This document shows, one piece after another, positions 8,942 to 18,411 of a DNA stretch of 64,000 nt. How positions within the stretch are numbered: position 1 is the first letter of the stretch; every line of letters starts with the position of its first letter. A model generated the notes under the pieces. The model was not told where the DNA came from, ran no database searches, and saw only the letters and a list, made by a program, of their open reading frames with translations. Origin of the DNA: Halioglobus maricola (GTDB lineage: Bacteria > Pseudomonadota > Gammaproteobacteria > Pseudomonadales > Halieaceae); NCBI RefSeq assembly GCF_009388985.1, contig NZ_CP036422.1:2618501-2682500 (forward strand), written 5' to 3'. The position numbers and the translations under genes are program-made.

Positions 8942-10012
8942 ATGAAGAAGATCATTGTAGTACTTGTTAGTTTGGCCGTGTTGACTGTCATCGCTTATAG
9001 CCAGCGAGCCAGCATCGCAACGATCCTGCTGGAGAAAGGCCTTGAGACGGCCATGGGCGCCGACAAAATCGCGGACCTGGAGGATGGCCTACACCTGGCA
9101 TTGTGTGGCGCCGGCGGCCCTCTGCCTGCCCCCAACGCCTCTGGGCCCTGTGTTGCAGTGATTGCCGGCAAGCAGCTTTTCGTGGTGGACGCGGGCACCG
9201 ACAGTCCTCGCAACCTCGGCCGAATGGGATACCAACAAGGTTTCGTACAAGCCGTGTTCCTCACCCACTTTCACTCAGATCACATCGATGGGCTCGGTGA
9301 ATTGAGCACGCTGCGCTGGGCTGGCGGCGATGTCAGCGCCCCTTTGCCTGTCTATGGACCGAACGGTGTCGAGCAAATCGTCGACGGCTTCAACGCCGCT
9401 TATGCACAAGATTTTACTTATCGACACGAGCATCACGGCGACACAGTCGCGCCAATGAGCGCTGCGGGCATGCAAGCCATGCCCTTTGACAAACCCGCCA
9501 TGGGTGAGCTGGCATTGGTATATGAAGGCGAAGGCGTCAAGGTAGAAGCCTTGGCAGTCGACCACTCCCCGGTAGAACCCGCTGTGGGATATCTCTTCAC
9601 CTACAAGGGGCGCTCAATACTGATTTCTGGCGATACGACCAAGCAGGCCAATATCGAACATTTCGCTCAAGGTGTTGATCTGCTGGTCCACGAGGCTCTG
9701 GCCCCCAATCTAGTCAACATGATGAATGACGCCGCGACCAAGCAAGGCAACAAAATCATCGCCAAAATCACCTACGACATTCTGGACTACCACGCGAGCC
9801 CGGTGGAAGCGGCAGAGACGGCACGAGACGCGGGTGTTGGACATTTGCTGTACTACCACATCGTGCCGCCGCTGATTATTCCAGGGCAGACAGCACTGTT
9901 TCTGAATGGCGCAGAAGATATTTTCCCGAACTACACCGTCGGTCAAGATGGCGTCAGCTTCACCCTCCCCGCCAATAGCGATGAGATCAAACTGACCCAA
10001 AAAGGTTTGTAG
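8942..10012 (+). CDS. Membrane-anchored or exported MBL-fold metallohydrolase
   Basis: A 356-residue metallo-beta-lactamase-fold protein with an N-terminal hydrophobic signal or anchor (residues 4-20). The zinc-binding motif HFHSDH (His109, His111, Asp113, His114) is intact, followed by SGDTT (the bridging Asp) and a C-terminal His in LLYYHIVPP, which resembles RNase Z/arylsulfatase-like members of the fold. Substrate is unknown. It sits behind a strong promoter and 5 bases ahead of an enoyl-CoA hydratase gene, so a role in hydrolysing an ester or thioester is possible but is inference. Confidence 0.85.
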   Translation: MKKIIVVLVSLAVLTVIAYSQRASIATILLEKGLETAMGADKIADLEDGLHLALCGAGGPLPAPNASGPCVAVIAGKQLFVVDAGTDSPRNLGRMGYQQGFVQAVFLTHFHSDHIDGLGELSTLRWAGGDVSAPLPVYGPNGVEQIVDGFNAAYAQDFTYRHEHHGDTVAPMSAAGMQAMPFDKPAMGELALVYEGEGVKVEALAVDHSPVEPAVGYLFTYKGRSILISGDTTKQANIEHFAQGVDLLVHEALAPNLVNMMNDAATKQGNKIIAKITYDILDYHASPVEAAETARDAGVGHLLYYHIVPPLIIPGQTALFLNGAEDIFPNYTVGQDGVSFTLPANSDEIKLTQKGL

Positions 10013-10017
10013 ACAGC

Positions 10018-10803
10018 ATGAGTGAATCACTGCTGTTCAAGCTGGAAGGCCCCGTCGCGATCATCTCTGTCAATGACGCGCCTCGCAATCGCATGACCCT
10101 GGACTTCATTGACGAACTGGAAACCCTGGTAAACGATATCGCCAACGACGACGGCATACGCGCAGTGGTTATCACTGCGGAAGGGCTGGAAAACTTCTCA
10201 GTCGGTATGAACCTTAAACAGCTTCCTGAAGGTATCCAGCGGGCGGGCGATCCCGAGACGTTCTTCGACCAGCGCCTGCGACTGATTGCGGCTATCGAGA
10301 ACATGGGTAAGCCCTGGATCGCCACCCTCTTCGGCTATTGTCTGGGAGCCGGCCTGGAACTACCTCTGGGCTGCCACTTCCGCCTGGCAGCGGAAGAAGG
10401 CGCGCAAATTGGCCTGCCGGAAATGGACCTGGGCACAGTGCCTGCCTGGGGCGGCAGCGCTCGCCTGAGCAAATGCGTCGGGCGTAATCACGCTCTGGAC
10501 CTGATTTTGCGCGGGAAAAAAATCTCCGGGCCGGAAGCCTTGCGCATCGGTCTCGTACATGAGGTTTGGCCACTGCAAGAGCTTAAGCAGCGTGCCATAG
10601 ATCTGGCGCAAGAACTGGCGGCGCAACCTGCCGCAGCGGTAAAAGGTGTAATGGACGTGGTGATTGGCAGTGAAGATCGCGATCTGGCGGACTTGCTCAA
10701 AGCCGAACGGGCAGCCGTAATGGGCACCTTCGGCACGCCCGACCAGCAGGAGGGCATGCTCGCCTTTCTGGAAAAACGTAAACCTGTCTTTAATCAGGGC
10801 TAG
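10018..10803 (+). CDS. Enoyl-CoA hydratase/isomerase family protein
   Basis: A 261-residue crotonase-fold protein. The oxyanion-hole segments are visible (AEGLENFSVGMNL and FGYCLGAGLELPLGC), as is the GLPEMDLGTVPAWGG loop that normally carries one catalytic Glu. The family catalyses hydration or isomerisation of acyl-CoA thioesters. Start ATG follows the MBL-fold stop by 5 bases, so it is the second gene of that operon. No beta-oxidation partners are adjacent, so its acyl-CoA substrate cannot be named. Confidence 0.88.
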   Translation: MSESLLFKLEGPVAIISVNDAPRNRMTLDFIDELETLVNDIANDDGIRAVVITAEGLENFSVGMNLKQLPEGIQRAGDPETFFDQRLRLIAAIENMGKPWIATLFGYCLGAGLELPLGCHFRLAAEEGAQIGLPEMDLGTVPAWGGSARLSKCVGRNHALDLILRGKKISGPEALRIGLVHEVWPLQELKQRAIDLAQELAAQPAAAVKGVMDVVIGSEDRDLADLLKAERAAVMGTFGTPDQQEGMLAFLEKRKPVFNQG

Positions 10804-10806
10804 CGC

Positions 10807-12177
10807 TTACCTTTGCTCTAACTGGCGTTGGATTTCACGGGCAAACAGCCACAGTCGATCCTGCCCCCAGAGCGCCAGAAGCTGCTCGCCCTGTTCGTCC
10901 AATAAGCGCAAACTGGGCACGCCCCAGAGGCCTGCGTCATACATAGCCAGACGATTTACCTCTACGACCTCCTCCCAACCCGGCTGACCGAGATGTTCTT
11001 GCGCCTCGGACCAGCTGAGCCCCGCAGCTTCCACAACTTTGCGCAGGCCTCGATCGTTGTTCGTGTTGATACCCTGCGCAAACGCCGCACTGAGGAAACT
11101 AGACAGGAGCTCATTACCCTTGCCCTGCTCGCAGGCCCAGGGATAAAGGGAATAGCAGCGCCGCACTGGGTCGCCAATCGGATCGTAAAAATTGCCGTAG
11201 GGCACACCAGCCTCTTCCGCCTCCCGCACGGTATCCGAGAAAATATACAGGCCTTTTTCCCGCGTGGCAGGCACGCCGCGCATCACCATGGGCAACACGG
11301 GACGCACCGATAGCGTTACGCCAGAATCATTGGCTAGCTTCACTGCGCGATCAAACACAATCGCACTGTATGGGCTGCGTAATGAAGGATAGATTTCGAG
11401 CGTGAGACTACCGTTGTCTTTTAGCGGCCCTGCTTTCGCATCAGGACGAGGCACCAGTAGCTCCCCACCAGGCTCGCGATCGGCACCTAGTTGCGCAAGA
11501 CGCTTTTCCAGATGGTAGAGACGATCGACGCCCCAGTACCATTCGCCGCTGTAGTAAAACATCGCTCCCGAATAGTGTTTTAGCTCGGTACGCCGGGCAG
11601 TACCTGCGTCCAGGCACGCTTCACGTTCGTTGTCGCTGGCACGGCCCAGGCTATCGGCCAGGCTTTGAAGCCGCGCCGTATCGCCGGACCAGAGCGCGTC
11701 GCCAACATAGGCTGCGCACTCGATGAAGCCCTCGGCCTCTTGTGCTGCCAACACTGATGTCGCCAAATCCACCTGGCTCTGATCCAAAGGCTGGGGGTGC
11801 TCGGGAAACTGCAGGCCATATTCTGGCCCCACATGAAAGGCGTCATAGCGCGACAGCTGTAGCAGCAGCTCAGGCTCGGCTGAGTTTTTGCCCAGGGGCC
11901 CACGCACCAGGTGGCACACAAGTTCAATATCGTAGCGCTGGCACAACTGCTGGAGTATCTGCGCGGTCAGGTGGCTATAACCATCGTCCGTCTGATGGAA
12001 GTACTCCACCACATGCCCCTCGCCCGCCTTGACTCGAGCACGCTCCACTTTCTGCCGCTGTTTTTGAACGCGCCGGGAATTGCAGATCCGCCCGACGACG
12101 CGCGAACTCATCCAGCGCACGAAAGGACTGGGGTCCATGGAGGCAAGCCCTCCCTGATCCTTGAATTGCTCCGCCAT
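10807..12177 (-). CDS. Tandem DsbA/HCCA-isomerase-like thioredoxin-fold protein
   Basis: A 456-residue protein that looks like two DsbA-type (2-hydroxychromene-2-carboxylate isomerase/GST-kappa-like) units in a row. The C-terminal unit (about 260-450) has the clear family pattern: LEIYPSLRSPYSAIVFDRA at the start, then a helical insertion with GNFYDP and YPWA, and the late GVPSLRL cis-Pro strand. SPYS replaces the redox CxxC, so it is not a disulfide oxidoreductase. The N-terminal unit (about 50-230) is more diverged but starts with VVEYFHQTDDGYS. The function is unknown; glutathione-dependent isomerisation or scaffolding are possibilities. Confidence 0.72.
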   Translation of the reverse strand: MAEQFKDQGGLASMDPSPFVRWMSSRVVGRICNSRRVQKQRQKVERARVKAGEGHVVEYFHQTDDGYSHLTAQILQQLCQRYDIELVCHLVRGPLGKNSAEPELLLQLSRYDAFHVGPEYGLQFPEHPQPLDQSQVDLATSVLAAQEAEGFIECAAYVGDALWSGDTARLQSLADSLGRASDNEREACLDAGTARRTELKHYSGAMFYYSGEWYWGVDRLYHLEKRLAQLGADREPGGELLVPRPDAKAGPLKDNGSLTLEIYPSLRSPYSAIVFDRAVKLANDSGVTLSVRPVLPMVMRGVPATREKGLYIFSDTVREAEEAGVPYGNFYDPIGDPVRRCYSLYPWACEQGKGNELLSSFLSAAFAQGINTNNDRGLRKVVEAAGLSWSEAQEHLGQPGWEEVVEVNRLAMYDAGLWGVPSLRLLDEQGEQLLALWGQDRLWLFAREIQRQLEQR

Positions 12178-12282
12178 AAGTTACGTCTCCGGGTTACTCA
12201 GCCATGACCCAATGAAATCGGTAGGCCAGAATAATTACTGACAGTAGAAGTGCCATATCATCACCCAAAGCGCCCGGACTCT

Positions 12283-13854
12283 TCAAGGGGTAGCGTAGCT
12301 TTCACAGTAGGGCCCGGTGGACTCCCACACGCCACCCGCGAAATTACAGACAATATCGCCCACGTCCATCAGGAAATAGTGCTTGCTGTCCTGCTCTACG
12401 ACACAGCGGCCGCTAGCGCTTCCGCCTTGTTGCACCAGCGCGCTTTGCCCACCGCCGTGCACAATACGAGGATTGTTTACCCCTGCTATGGTAGCGCAGG
12501 TTTCGAGGGCGTCGCTCTCATTCCACCCCTCCGCCAGGGGATAGTCGATGACCGTGAGCGCACCGGCATCAAAGCCGTTCTCGTACACACAACTGAGTAT
12601 GTCATCGTCTCCAGGGCAATCGGGGTGACAACTGCTGCTCTCTGGACAAAGGCTGGTTAATTCACACGCAGCTTCATCCACCGCACAACTCCCGTCACGA
12701 CAGGCGGTTGGGGTATCGTCGGGGCAGCCGACTAGTGAGAGTTCAACTTCAAGCTCCAGCATACCTGCGCTATGTTCAGCGCCATTGAGCGGAAACGCTA
12801 TCGCCGCTTCACCCTCTCCGTAAACAAAGTCTCCATCCACAGGAATGGGCGGAAAGACATTCACGCTCTGGAGCATGAAAAACAATTGAAACTGGCCTTC
12901 CAGGAGTGCCTCCCGATAGTACGTTGTCGCGGGAATCTCCATCACAAAGGGCGTGGTTTCGTCGAAAATGGGGGCACCCTCGTCAGCGAAAAAGACCTGG
13001 TTATAATCGGTGCCCCCTGCCGGGGGGCCAATAGGCGGATACCAGTTGGGTCCGGACTCATAGAGAAAACCCAACAACTGATAGGGCTGCTCAACCGGCA
13101 GCGGCCCAGGCAGCGTCACTGTCACACGCAAGGTATCCGCCTGGCTTGTCAGGTCTTGCTCACAATGAGCCACGCTGCGGTAAAAATCGTGACATGGCTG
13201 CCCGTTCAACTCACAGGGGGCTGACGGCTCATCACTGCGAACACAGCGCACCTCGGCGAGGCTGCAGGCGTGATTGTATCCTGCAGCGCCGGTGGCAAAA
13301 GTGATATATGAAATCCAATTGTCGGGCTTGTCATTCGCCGGGTCCGCCGCCAGGGTTTCGTAAGGGTGCCTGCCAAAGGGATCTATCCGATCACATGCAC
13401 CCTTAAGTCCTTCCTTCCAATAGCAACCCTGAAGCCCCGGGCCACCGTACTCGCCTTCAGCAGCTGTGCTTGCACAGGCCGGCGTAATGCCGTCGCTGGT
13501 ACCCGCGCCGGGCGCACCTACCCGGCACTCTCCCCCTGCCTCAACTGCAGGATTTCCGACAAGAATACTCTGAAGCTCTGCAAACCTTGGCAGTCGCCAG
13601 TCGCTATAGCCCCCAGCTTCCAACTGCTGGCAATATTCGTAGGCTTCAGCAGGGATGATGCCAAGAAACTCTGGGTTATCGCTCCCTTTACCGTACAGCT
13701 GCCAGTGAAGGCCTGTGACCTCGTCCAGCCATACCTCGCTCTCCTGAGGAACGGGCTCGGGCGCTACAGGAGTGGCTCTGTCACTCGTATCGGAGCAGGC
13801 AACGCATAACGAAACGGACAATGTTAAGACAGCGAGTGATCTGAAGGTCATCAT
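12283..13854 (-). CDS. Cys-rich lipoprotein with DUF1566 domain
   Basis: A 523-residue lipoprotein (lipobox SLCVAC, Cys at about 20). The N-terminal part (about 40-210) is a DUF1566-type domain: WLDEVTGLHWQLY, then AYEYCQQLEAGGYSDWRLPRFAELQSI and a later CVRSD. The middle is a beta-rich domain, and the C-terminal third contains many cysteines in short spacings (CRDGSC, CELTSLC, SSCHPDC), probably disulfide-bonded outside the cytoplasm. DUF1566 domains occur in surface and cell-adhesion proteins of unknown function. The run of acidic and Pro residues after the lipidated Cys looks like a tether. Confidence 0.75.
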   Translation of the reverse strand: MMTFRSLAVLTLSVSLCVACSDTSDRATPVAPEPVPQESEVWLDEVTGLHWQLYGKGSDNPEFLGIIPAEAYEYCQQLEAGGYSDWRLPRFAELQSILVGNPAVEAGGECRVGAPGAGTSDGITPACASTAAEGEYGGPGLQGCYWKEGLKGACDRIDPFGRHPYETLAADPANDKPDNWISYITFATGAAGYNHACSLAEVRCVRSDEPSAPCELNGQPCHDFYRSVAHCEQDLTSQADTLRVTVTLPGPLPVEQPYQLLGFLYESGPNWYPPIGPPAGGTDYNQVFFADEGAPIFDETTPFVMEIPATTYYREALLEGQFQLFFMLQSVNVFPPIPVDGDFVYGEGEAAIAFPLNGAEHSAGMLELEVELSLVGCPDDTPTACRDGSCAVDEAACELTSLCPESSSCHPDCPGDDDILSCVYENGFDAGALTVIDYPLAEGWNESDALETCATIAGVNNPRIVHGGGQSALVQQGGSASGRCVVEQDSKHYFLMDVGDIVCNFAGGVWESTGPYCESYATP

Positions 13855-14028
13855 TTCTCTGATTATAAGTATTTTTATTCAGCTCTCTCAGCGTACGCCT
13901 GGCAAGTCTGTGAGGCAAATCGGCCGCCGGTTAAAATTCCAGAATTGCCCATTCCGGTTTGCCCCCGGCAAGCTATAGTGTAACCAAGCCCTTAAACCCT
14001 ATTCCGTAAAAGAAACGAGGAACACGTC

Positions 14029-14535
14029 ATGGCACTGCCCGAACCCTTCAACCACCAGGACTTTCTGCTCACCCTGGACACCAGCAAATTGCCTCTCATC
14101 GAGAATGCACTCCCGGGCGTTCACATCTGGCCGCTGTTTCTGGATGCCGAGAACGGACTGTGGGTGATTCGGGCCAAATTCGAGCCTGGCATCGTCCTGC
14201 CGAAACACTTTCACACCGGCACCGTTCATTTCTATACCACCGCGGGTAGCTGGCACTACCTCGAGTACCCGGACCAGCCTCAAACTGCCGGTTGCTACCT
14301 GTATGAGCCCGGTGGCTCGATACACACTTTCGCCACTGACGCCGAAGGTGAAGGCGCCGACGGATTTATGATCATCAACGGCTGCAACGTCAATTTCGAC
14401 GATGAAGGTAATTTCCTGAACATCATGGATGCCGGCTGGATTGAGATGATGGTGTTGGAAGCGGCCAAGGCCCAGGGCATACCTTCACCGCGTTACATCC
14501 GCCCCGGGGGCAATGCAAAATTCACGAGTGAGTAA
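14029..14535 (+). CDS. Cupin protein, 2,4'-dihydroxyacetophenone dioxygenase-like
   Basis: A 168-residue single-domain cupin. PGIVLPKHFHTGTVHFYTTAGSW is the first cupin motif with metal-binding His residues and the second motif surrounds EPGGSIHTFATDAEG. Overall layout matches the 2,4'-dihydroxyacetophenone dioxygenase family, which cleaves a C-C bond with non-haem iron, though most members are uncharacterised. An upstream AACGAGGAACACGTC supplies the ribosome site, and a TATAGT -10-like hexamer lies at 13974-13979. It stands alone with no aromatic-degradation genes beside it. Confidence 0.78.
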   Translation: MALPEPFNHQDFLLTLDTSKLPLIENALPGVHIWPLFLDAENGLWVIRAKFEPGIVLPKHFHTGTVHFYTTAGSWHYLEYPDQPQTAGCYLYEPGGSIHTFATDAEGEGADGFMIINGCNVNFDDEGNFLNIMDAGWIEMMVLEAAKAQGIPSPRYIRPGGNAKFTSE

Positions 14536-14647
14536 CCAGAGCCTAGCGCGACAGAGGACAGTTATCCATGAATAGGCCAGGCCTTCGGTTGCTGGCCGCT
14601 CCGGCTATCGCTAACAAGCCGCCACAAAGTCGTTGGGAGAGATCGAT

Positions 14648-15490
14648 TTGAAGTTGATCGCAGCTATTTTTCTCGTGTTGCTGGCAGGTGCTATATACCT
14701 GTCTCAGCTGGAACCCGGAAACTCTGGCCCCTGGCAACCACAGCATTCGCTCACACCGGAGGCGAAGTTTGAAGGCAGAACCCTTCGGGTTAAAAATGTG
14801 CGCGATTTTCGCTATGCGGGCAATGGAGAAATCCTCGAGAAAAACTATCGCTCTCTTGCATATGACCTGAATAAACTGGAGCGCATGTGGTTCGGGCTCT
14901 CACATTTCGGCCCGAGCGGGCTGGCTCACTCCTTTCTCAGCTTTGAGTTTAGCGACGGACAGAATCTGGCCCTGTCAGTAGAAGCCAGGCTGACCCCTGA
15001 GCAGAACTATAGCCCGGTACTGGGACTATTCAGGCAGTACACCAAGATCTACGTACTCAGCACGGAATCTGATGTCATCGGTCTCAGAAGCCACTATCGC
15101 AAAGAAAAAGTATTGCTGTATCCGGTGATAGCCAAACACAAAGATGAGCCGGAAATAGCGCTACGGTGGTTACTGGAGGATGCGAACGAGGCCAGACTAG
15201 AGCCACAGTTTTACAATACCGTTCTGGATAACTGCCTCACCAGCCTGTTGCAGCACTCAGCAAGATTTGCAGAAATCAGCTGGCACGACGCGCGTATACT
15301 GCTGCCAGGTCGAACAGATCGTTTAACTTACGCCTTTGGTATGACGCCCGATACTGTGCCCTTCGATCAGGCCCGGGCGATGGCGACGATACACGCCGAC
15401 TACACCACAGCAGAATCTGCCGATTTTTCGGAAGTTATACGCTGCGGCTGGCACGATTTAATGCCCCAGCACATTGCCGCGTGCCCCTGA
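14648..15490 (+). CDS. DUF4105 membrane-anchored protein
   Basis: A 280-residue protein with an N-terminal hydrophobic helix (about 2-19) that should anchor it facing the periplasm. The DUF4105 pattern is visible: VKNVRDFRY near the start, an AHSFLSFEF strand and the FYNTVLDNCLTSLL segment that contains the conserved Asn-Cys pair characteristic of this NlpC/P60-related family. The natural start is TTG 14648, because GGGAGA lies 7 bases upstream and the hydrophobic helix begins right after. Function is unknown; the Cys-containing motif hints at hydrolase or acyltransferase activity. Confidence 0.8.
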   Translation: MKLIAAIFLVLLAGAIYLSQLEPGNSGPWQPQHSLTPEAKFEGRTLRVKNVRDFRYAGNGEILEKNYRSLAYDLNKLERMWFGLSHFGPSGLAHSFLSFEFSDGQNLALSVEARLTPEQNYSPVLGLFRQYTKIYVLSTESDVIGLRSHYRKEKVLLYPVIAKHKDEPEIALRWLLEDANEARLEPQFYNTVLDNCLTSLLQHSARFAEISWHDARILLPGRTDRLTYAFGMTPDTVPFDQARAMATIHADYTTAESADFSEVIRCGWHDLMPQHIAACP

Positions 15491-15491
15491 C

Positions 15492-15507
15492 GCTGGCTTC
15501 GGCCAGC
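15492..15507 (+). terminator. Stem-loop with UUCG tetraloop after the DUF4105 gene
   Basis: GCTGGC and GCCAGC flank a TTCG loop directly after the stop codon. No run of T follows, so it may stabilise the 3' end of the message more than terminate it. Confidence 0.4.
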
Positions 15508-15617
15508 AGTAGTGCTCACCACAGCTCGTACTCTTCGTCGAGCGCCATAGCGAAATGCCTTTCCAACAAGGAGCGCAGCAGCTAGTCTGCTATCAGCGTC
15601 TTCCCACGAGCCAACAC

Positions 15618-17033
15618 ATGATCGCATTCATTGTAGCGCTATCCTTTATTCTCGGCATCGTCAGCGCTGTTCACGCTATTTTGGAAACTCGAACCCCGCA
15701 AGGTGCCATCGCCTGGGTGGTTTGCCTGCTCGTTTTTCCAATTGTGTCTGTGCCGGCCTACTGGGTACTCGGACGCTCGCGATTTCATGGGTATGTGAAC
15801 GCATGGCAAGAGGCATCGGACGCGATACGAAAGCCTCTCGATGAGGCACTGGAAGAATTCAAACCGTTGCAGGTACAAGCGCCTGAATCAATGCCAGAAT
15901 ATGCCGCGATCACTAGGCTGGCTAACTTCCAGTTCGTCACTGGGAACCACACCGAGCTACTAATCGATGGCCAAAACACCTTTGAAAGTATTGAGGCCGG
16001 AATAGAGGCCGCAACTGACTACGTCTTATTTCAATTCTACATTCTGCGCCTCGACGGGGTGGGCAATCGGTTTAAAGAACAGCTCATTCGCAAGGCCCGC
16101 GAGGGAGTTAAGGTGCTGGTACTTTATGACGAGCTCGGCAGTAGTTCACTCGCCAAGGAGAATGCCGCCTCGCTGGTAGCGCCGAATATCAGCGTGCGAC
16201 CCTTCAACACTCGTCAGGGCCGCCGCAATCGTTTTCAGCTGAACTTCAGGAATCACCGAAAGATCGTCGTCGTTGACGGCAGAGTGGCGTGGCTTGGGGG
16301 CCTCAACGTCGGCGACGACTACCTGGGGCTGGACCCCAAACTATCGCCGTGGCGAGACACCCACATGCGAATCGAAGGCCCGGCCGCTGTGACGGCTCAG
16401 GCAATTTTCGTCTCCGATTGGTACTGGGCTGCGAGAGAGTTTCTGGACTTCTTGTCCTGGCGGCCATATCCGACAGAGGCCGCAGGCAAACCGGCCCTGG
16501 TTCTGGGATCCGGGCCTGCAGATGAATTGGAAACCGCCAGCCTGTTTTTTACCACGGTTCTTAATCTCGCCCGCGAGCGCATATGGATTGCCACTCCCTA
16601 TTTCATACCTGACGAAGCAACCATGGTTGCTCTGCGCCTCGCGCTGCTCAGAGGCACCGAGGTCCGTATTCTGACTCCGCGCCTGAACGACAATTGGTTC
16701 GTTCGACAAGCAGCCAATGTCTATCTCAGTGAACTCGCCGATATGGGAGCCCGAATTTTCTTTTATGAGAAGGGTTTCATGCATCAGAAAGTTGTCCTGA
16801 TAGACAGCGCTGCAGCCATCATTGGCACTGTAAACTTCGACAATCGTTCTTTCCGCCTGAACTTTGAAGTATCCGGCGCTGTTGCCGACAGCGAATTCGC
16901 GAACCAGGTGGAAACGATGCTGGAGCAAGACTTTGGCAATTCGACAGAGGCCTCAGATTACCGGTTGCGCGATCAACCTTTTCTGGATCGCCTCCAGGCT
17001 CGCACTGCAGCGCTGCTGGCGCCGGTGCTGTGA
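15618..17033 (+). CDS. Cardiolipin synthase (phospholipase D family)
   Basis: A 471-residue membrane protein with two N-terminal transmembrane helices (about 2-20 and 32-52) and two phospholipase D catalytic motifs: NHRKIVVVDGRVAWLGGLNVGDDYLG and MHQKVVLIDSAAAIIGTVNFDNRSF. This layout is that of bacterial ClsA-type cardiolipin synthases, which join two phosphatidylglycerol molecules in the inner membrane. ATG 15618 is preferred because it begins immediately before the first helix; the upstream in-frame ATG at 15555 adds residues without family similarity. The next gene overlaps its stop by 4 bases. Confidence 0.92.
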   Translation: MIAFIVALSFILGIVSAVHAILETRTPQGAIAWVVCLLVFPIVSVPAYWVLGRSRFHGYVNAWQEASDAIRKPLDEALEEFKPLQVQAPESMPEYAAITRLANFQFVTGNHTELLIDGQNTFESIEAGIEAATDYVLFQFYILRLDGVGNRFKEQLIRKAREGVKVLVLYDELGSSSLAKENAASLVAPNISVRPFNTRQGRRNRFQLNFRNHRKIVVVDGRVAWLGGLNVGDDYLGLDPKLSPWRDTHMRIEGPAAVTAQAIFVSDWYWAAREFLDFLSWRPYPTEAAGKPALVLGSGPADELETASLFFTTVLNLARERIWIATPYFIPDEATMVALRLALLRGTEVRILTPRLNDNWFVRQAANVYLSELADMGARIFFYEKGFMHQKVVLIDSAAAIIGTVNFDNRSFRLNFEVSGAVADSEFANQVETMLEQDFGNSTEASDYRLRDQPFLDRLQARTAALLAPVL

Positions 17034-17989
17034 GCCGCCCTGAACAGGCTTGCCCTCTTTGGCGTTCTCACCGTATAGGCCTGCTCACTCACCTACTTTT
17101 GCTGCTACTTATCACAAGCTGTAGCACACAAGAAAAATCATCCGATACATTGGCCGTGCTCTCTGCCAATACTTTACGCCCAACCCAACTGTTCATCCCT
17201 GCGTCTTATCACGATGGAAGGCCAGCGCCCCTACTCATCCTGCTCCATGGCTTTGGGCTCGATGGCCGGCTTCAGGATGCCTACCTGCATATTAAACCGG
17301 CGGCACTCGAACGCGGCTATCTCTACGCCCATCCAAACGGTACACGTGACGCAGGCGGCTCTCGATTCTGGAACTCGGGCGAAGCCTGCTGCAACTTCTT
17401 TAACGCGTCCGTAGATGATGCTGCCTATATCACGGAGCTGGTGAATGAGGCGAAAGAGCGTTTCAAGGTTGATCCGGAGCGAGTTTTTTTGGTGGGTTAC
17501 TCAAATGGAGGGTTTCTTGCACACAAGCTCGCTTGTGATCAGGCAGACACTTTCGCCGCTATCGTGAGCATTGCCGGTTCGATGGATAGTTATAATTCGC
17601 CTTGCATGGTGAACGGGAGGGTCAGCGTTCTGCAGGTACACGGCACTCTCGATCTCACGATTCTGTATTCGGGCGGGATGCTGGCCGGCAGTCAGTATAA
17701 AGGGGCAATGGATACAGCAGAGACATGGGCTGCCCGTAATGGCTGCCAGTCGCCGCCGGAAAAGGCGCCCAACATCGACCTCGAAGCTGGCATCGCTGGA
17801 CGAGAGACTGGCGTTTATCAGTGGCGCAAAGGTTGCGATTCAGGCGCTCACGTGGAGCTCTGGAAAATTAACGCAGCGAGCCACGCGCCCTTGTTCAATA
17901 AGCAATTTACCGGAGCGCTGCTGGACTTTCTTGACGACAATATTGCCGCCAAAGGAACTACTTTATGGGGCGGCCCAGGGAATCAGTGA
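17030..17989 (+). CDS. PHB-depolymerase/LpqC-like esterase lipoprotein
   Basis: A 319-residue lipoprotein (lipobox ITSC at about residue 31) of the polyhydroxybutyrate depolymerase/LpqC esterase family. LLILLHGFGLDG is the oxyanion loop, GYSNGGFLAHKLACD carries the nucleophilic Ser, and a C-terminal ASHAPLF supplies His. The ACCNFF..VDDAAYI stretch with paired Cys is typical of the family. The GTG start overlaps the cardiolipin synthase stop, so the two are co-translated. It could hydrolyse a polyester or a feruloyl-type ester outside the cytoplasm; the exact substrate is not shown. Confidence 0.83.
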   Translation: MSRPEQACPLWRSHRIGLLTHLLLLLLITSCSTQEKSSDTLAVLSANTLRPTQLFIPASYHDGRPAPLLILLHGFGLDGRLQDAYLHIKPAALERGYLYAHPNGTRDAGGSRFWNSGEACCNFFNASVDDAAYITELVNEAKERFKVDPERVFLVGYSNGGFLAHKLACDQADTFAAIVSIAGSMDSYNSPCMVNGRVSVLQVHGTLDLTILYSGGMLAGSQYKGAMDTAETWAARNGCQSPPEKAPNIDLEAGIAGRETGVYQWRKGCDSGAHVELWKINAASHAPLFNKQFTGALLDFLDDNIAAKGTTLWGGPGNQ

Positions 17990-18081
17990 TACGATGCGAG
18001 CAATAATCCATGTTCCGCTCCTGTCTCAAGCTACACTGGCTCGGACATGCGTGAGTTTCAAGAACTCGATGGAGGGCACCG

Positions 18082-18402
18082 ATGCCTGATACAGCCGCAG
18101 AATTGTCAGCGCTTAAGCAGCAGCTAGAGCAGGTGCGTGAAGCACGTCTAAGTGCACCGGCGCCAACCACTCCCCCGCCTGTGCCGGTTGAAACCGACGC
18201 GCCCGGCGTCGATACCATACCCGAGGCACTCAGCGACTGGCTGGATGAAAACGGTGAACTCGATCCGGAAATCGCTATGGAAAAAATACAGAAATTCGGG
18301 CGTGAATGGCTGGAGGGGTTCAATGAAGACCTGTCCGATGCCAAGCCATCAAGCATTCTTGCAATATTTGCTCTCGGCGTGATGGTCGGGAAACTAAGTT
18401 AG
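18082..18402 (+). CDS. Small protein with C-terminal membrane segment
   Basis: A 106-residue protein: a coiled-coil-like first helix (5-30), a Pro-rich linker (31-45), an acidic middle part, and a hydrophobic C-terminal stretch (about 89-103, ILAIFALGVMVGKL). The design resembles tail-anchored proteins of the ElaB/YqjD type, but I do not recognise the family. GAGGG precedes the ATG. It is the first gene of a three-gene unit with the holin-like membrane protein and the lipid kinase. Confidence 0.75.
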   Translation: MPDTAAELSALKQQLEQVREARLSAPAPTTPPPVPVETDAPGVDTIPEALSDWLDENGELDPEIAMEKIQKFGREWLEGFNEDLSDAKPSSILAIFALGVMVGKLS

Positions 18403-18411
18403 GAGAACATC

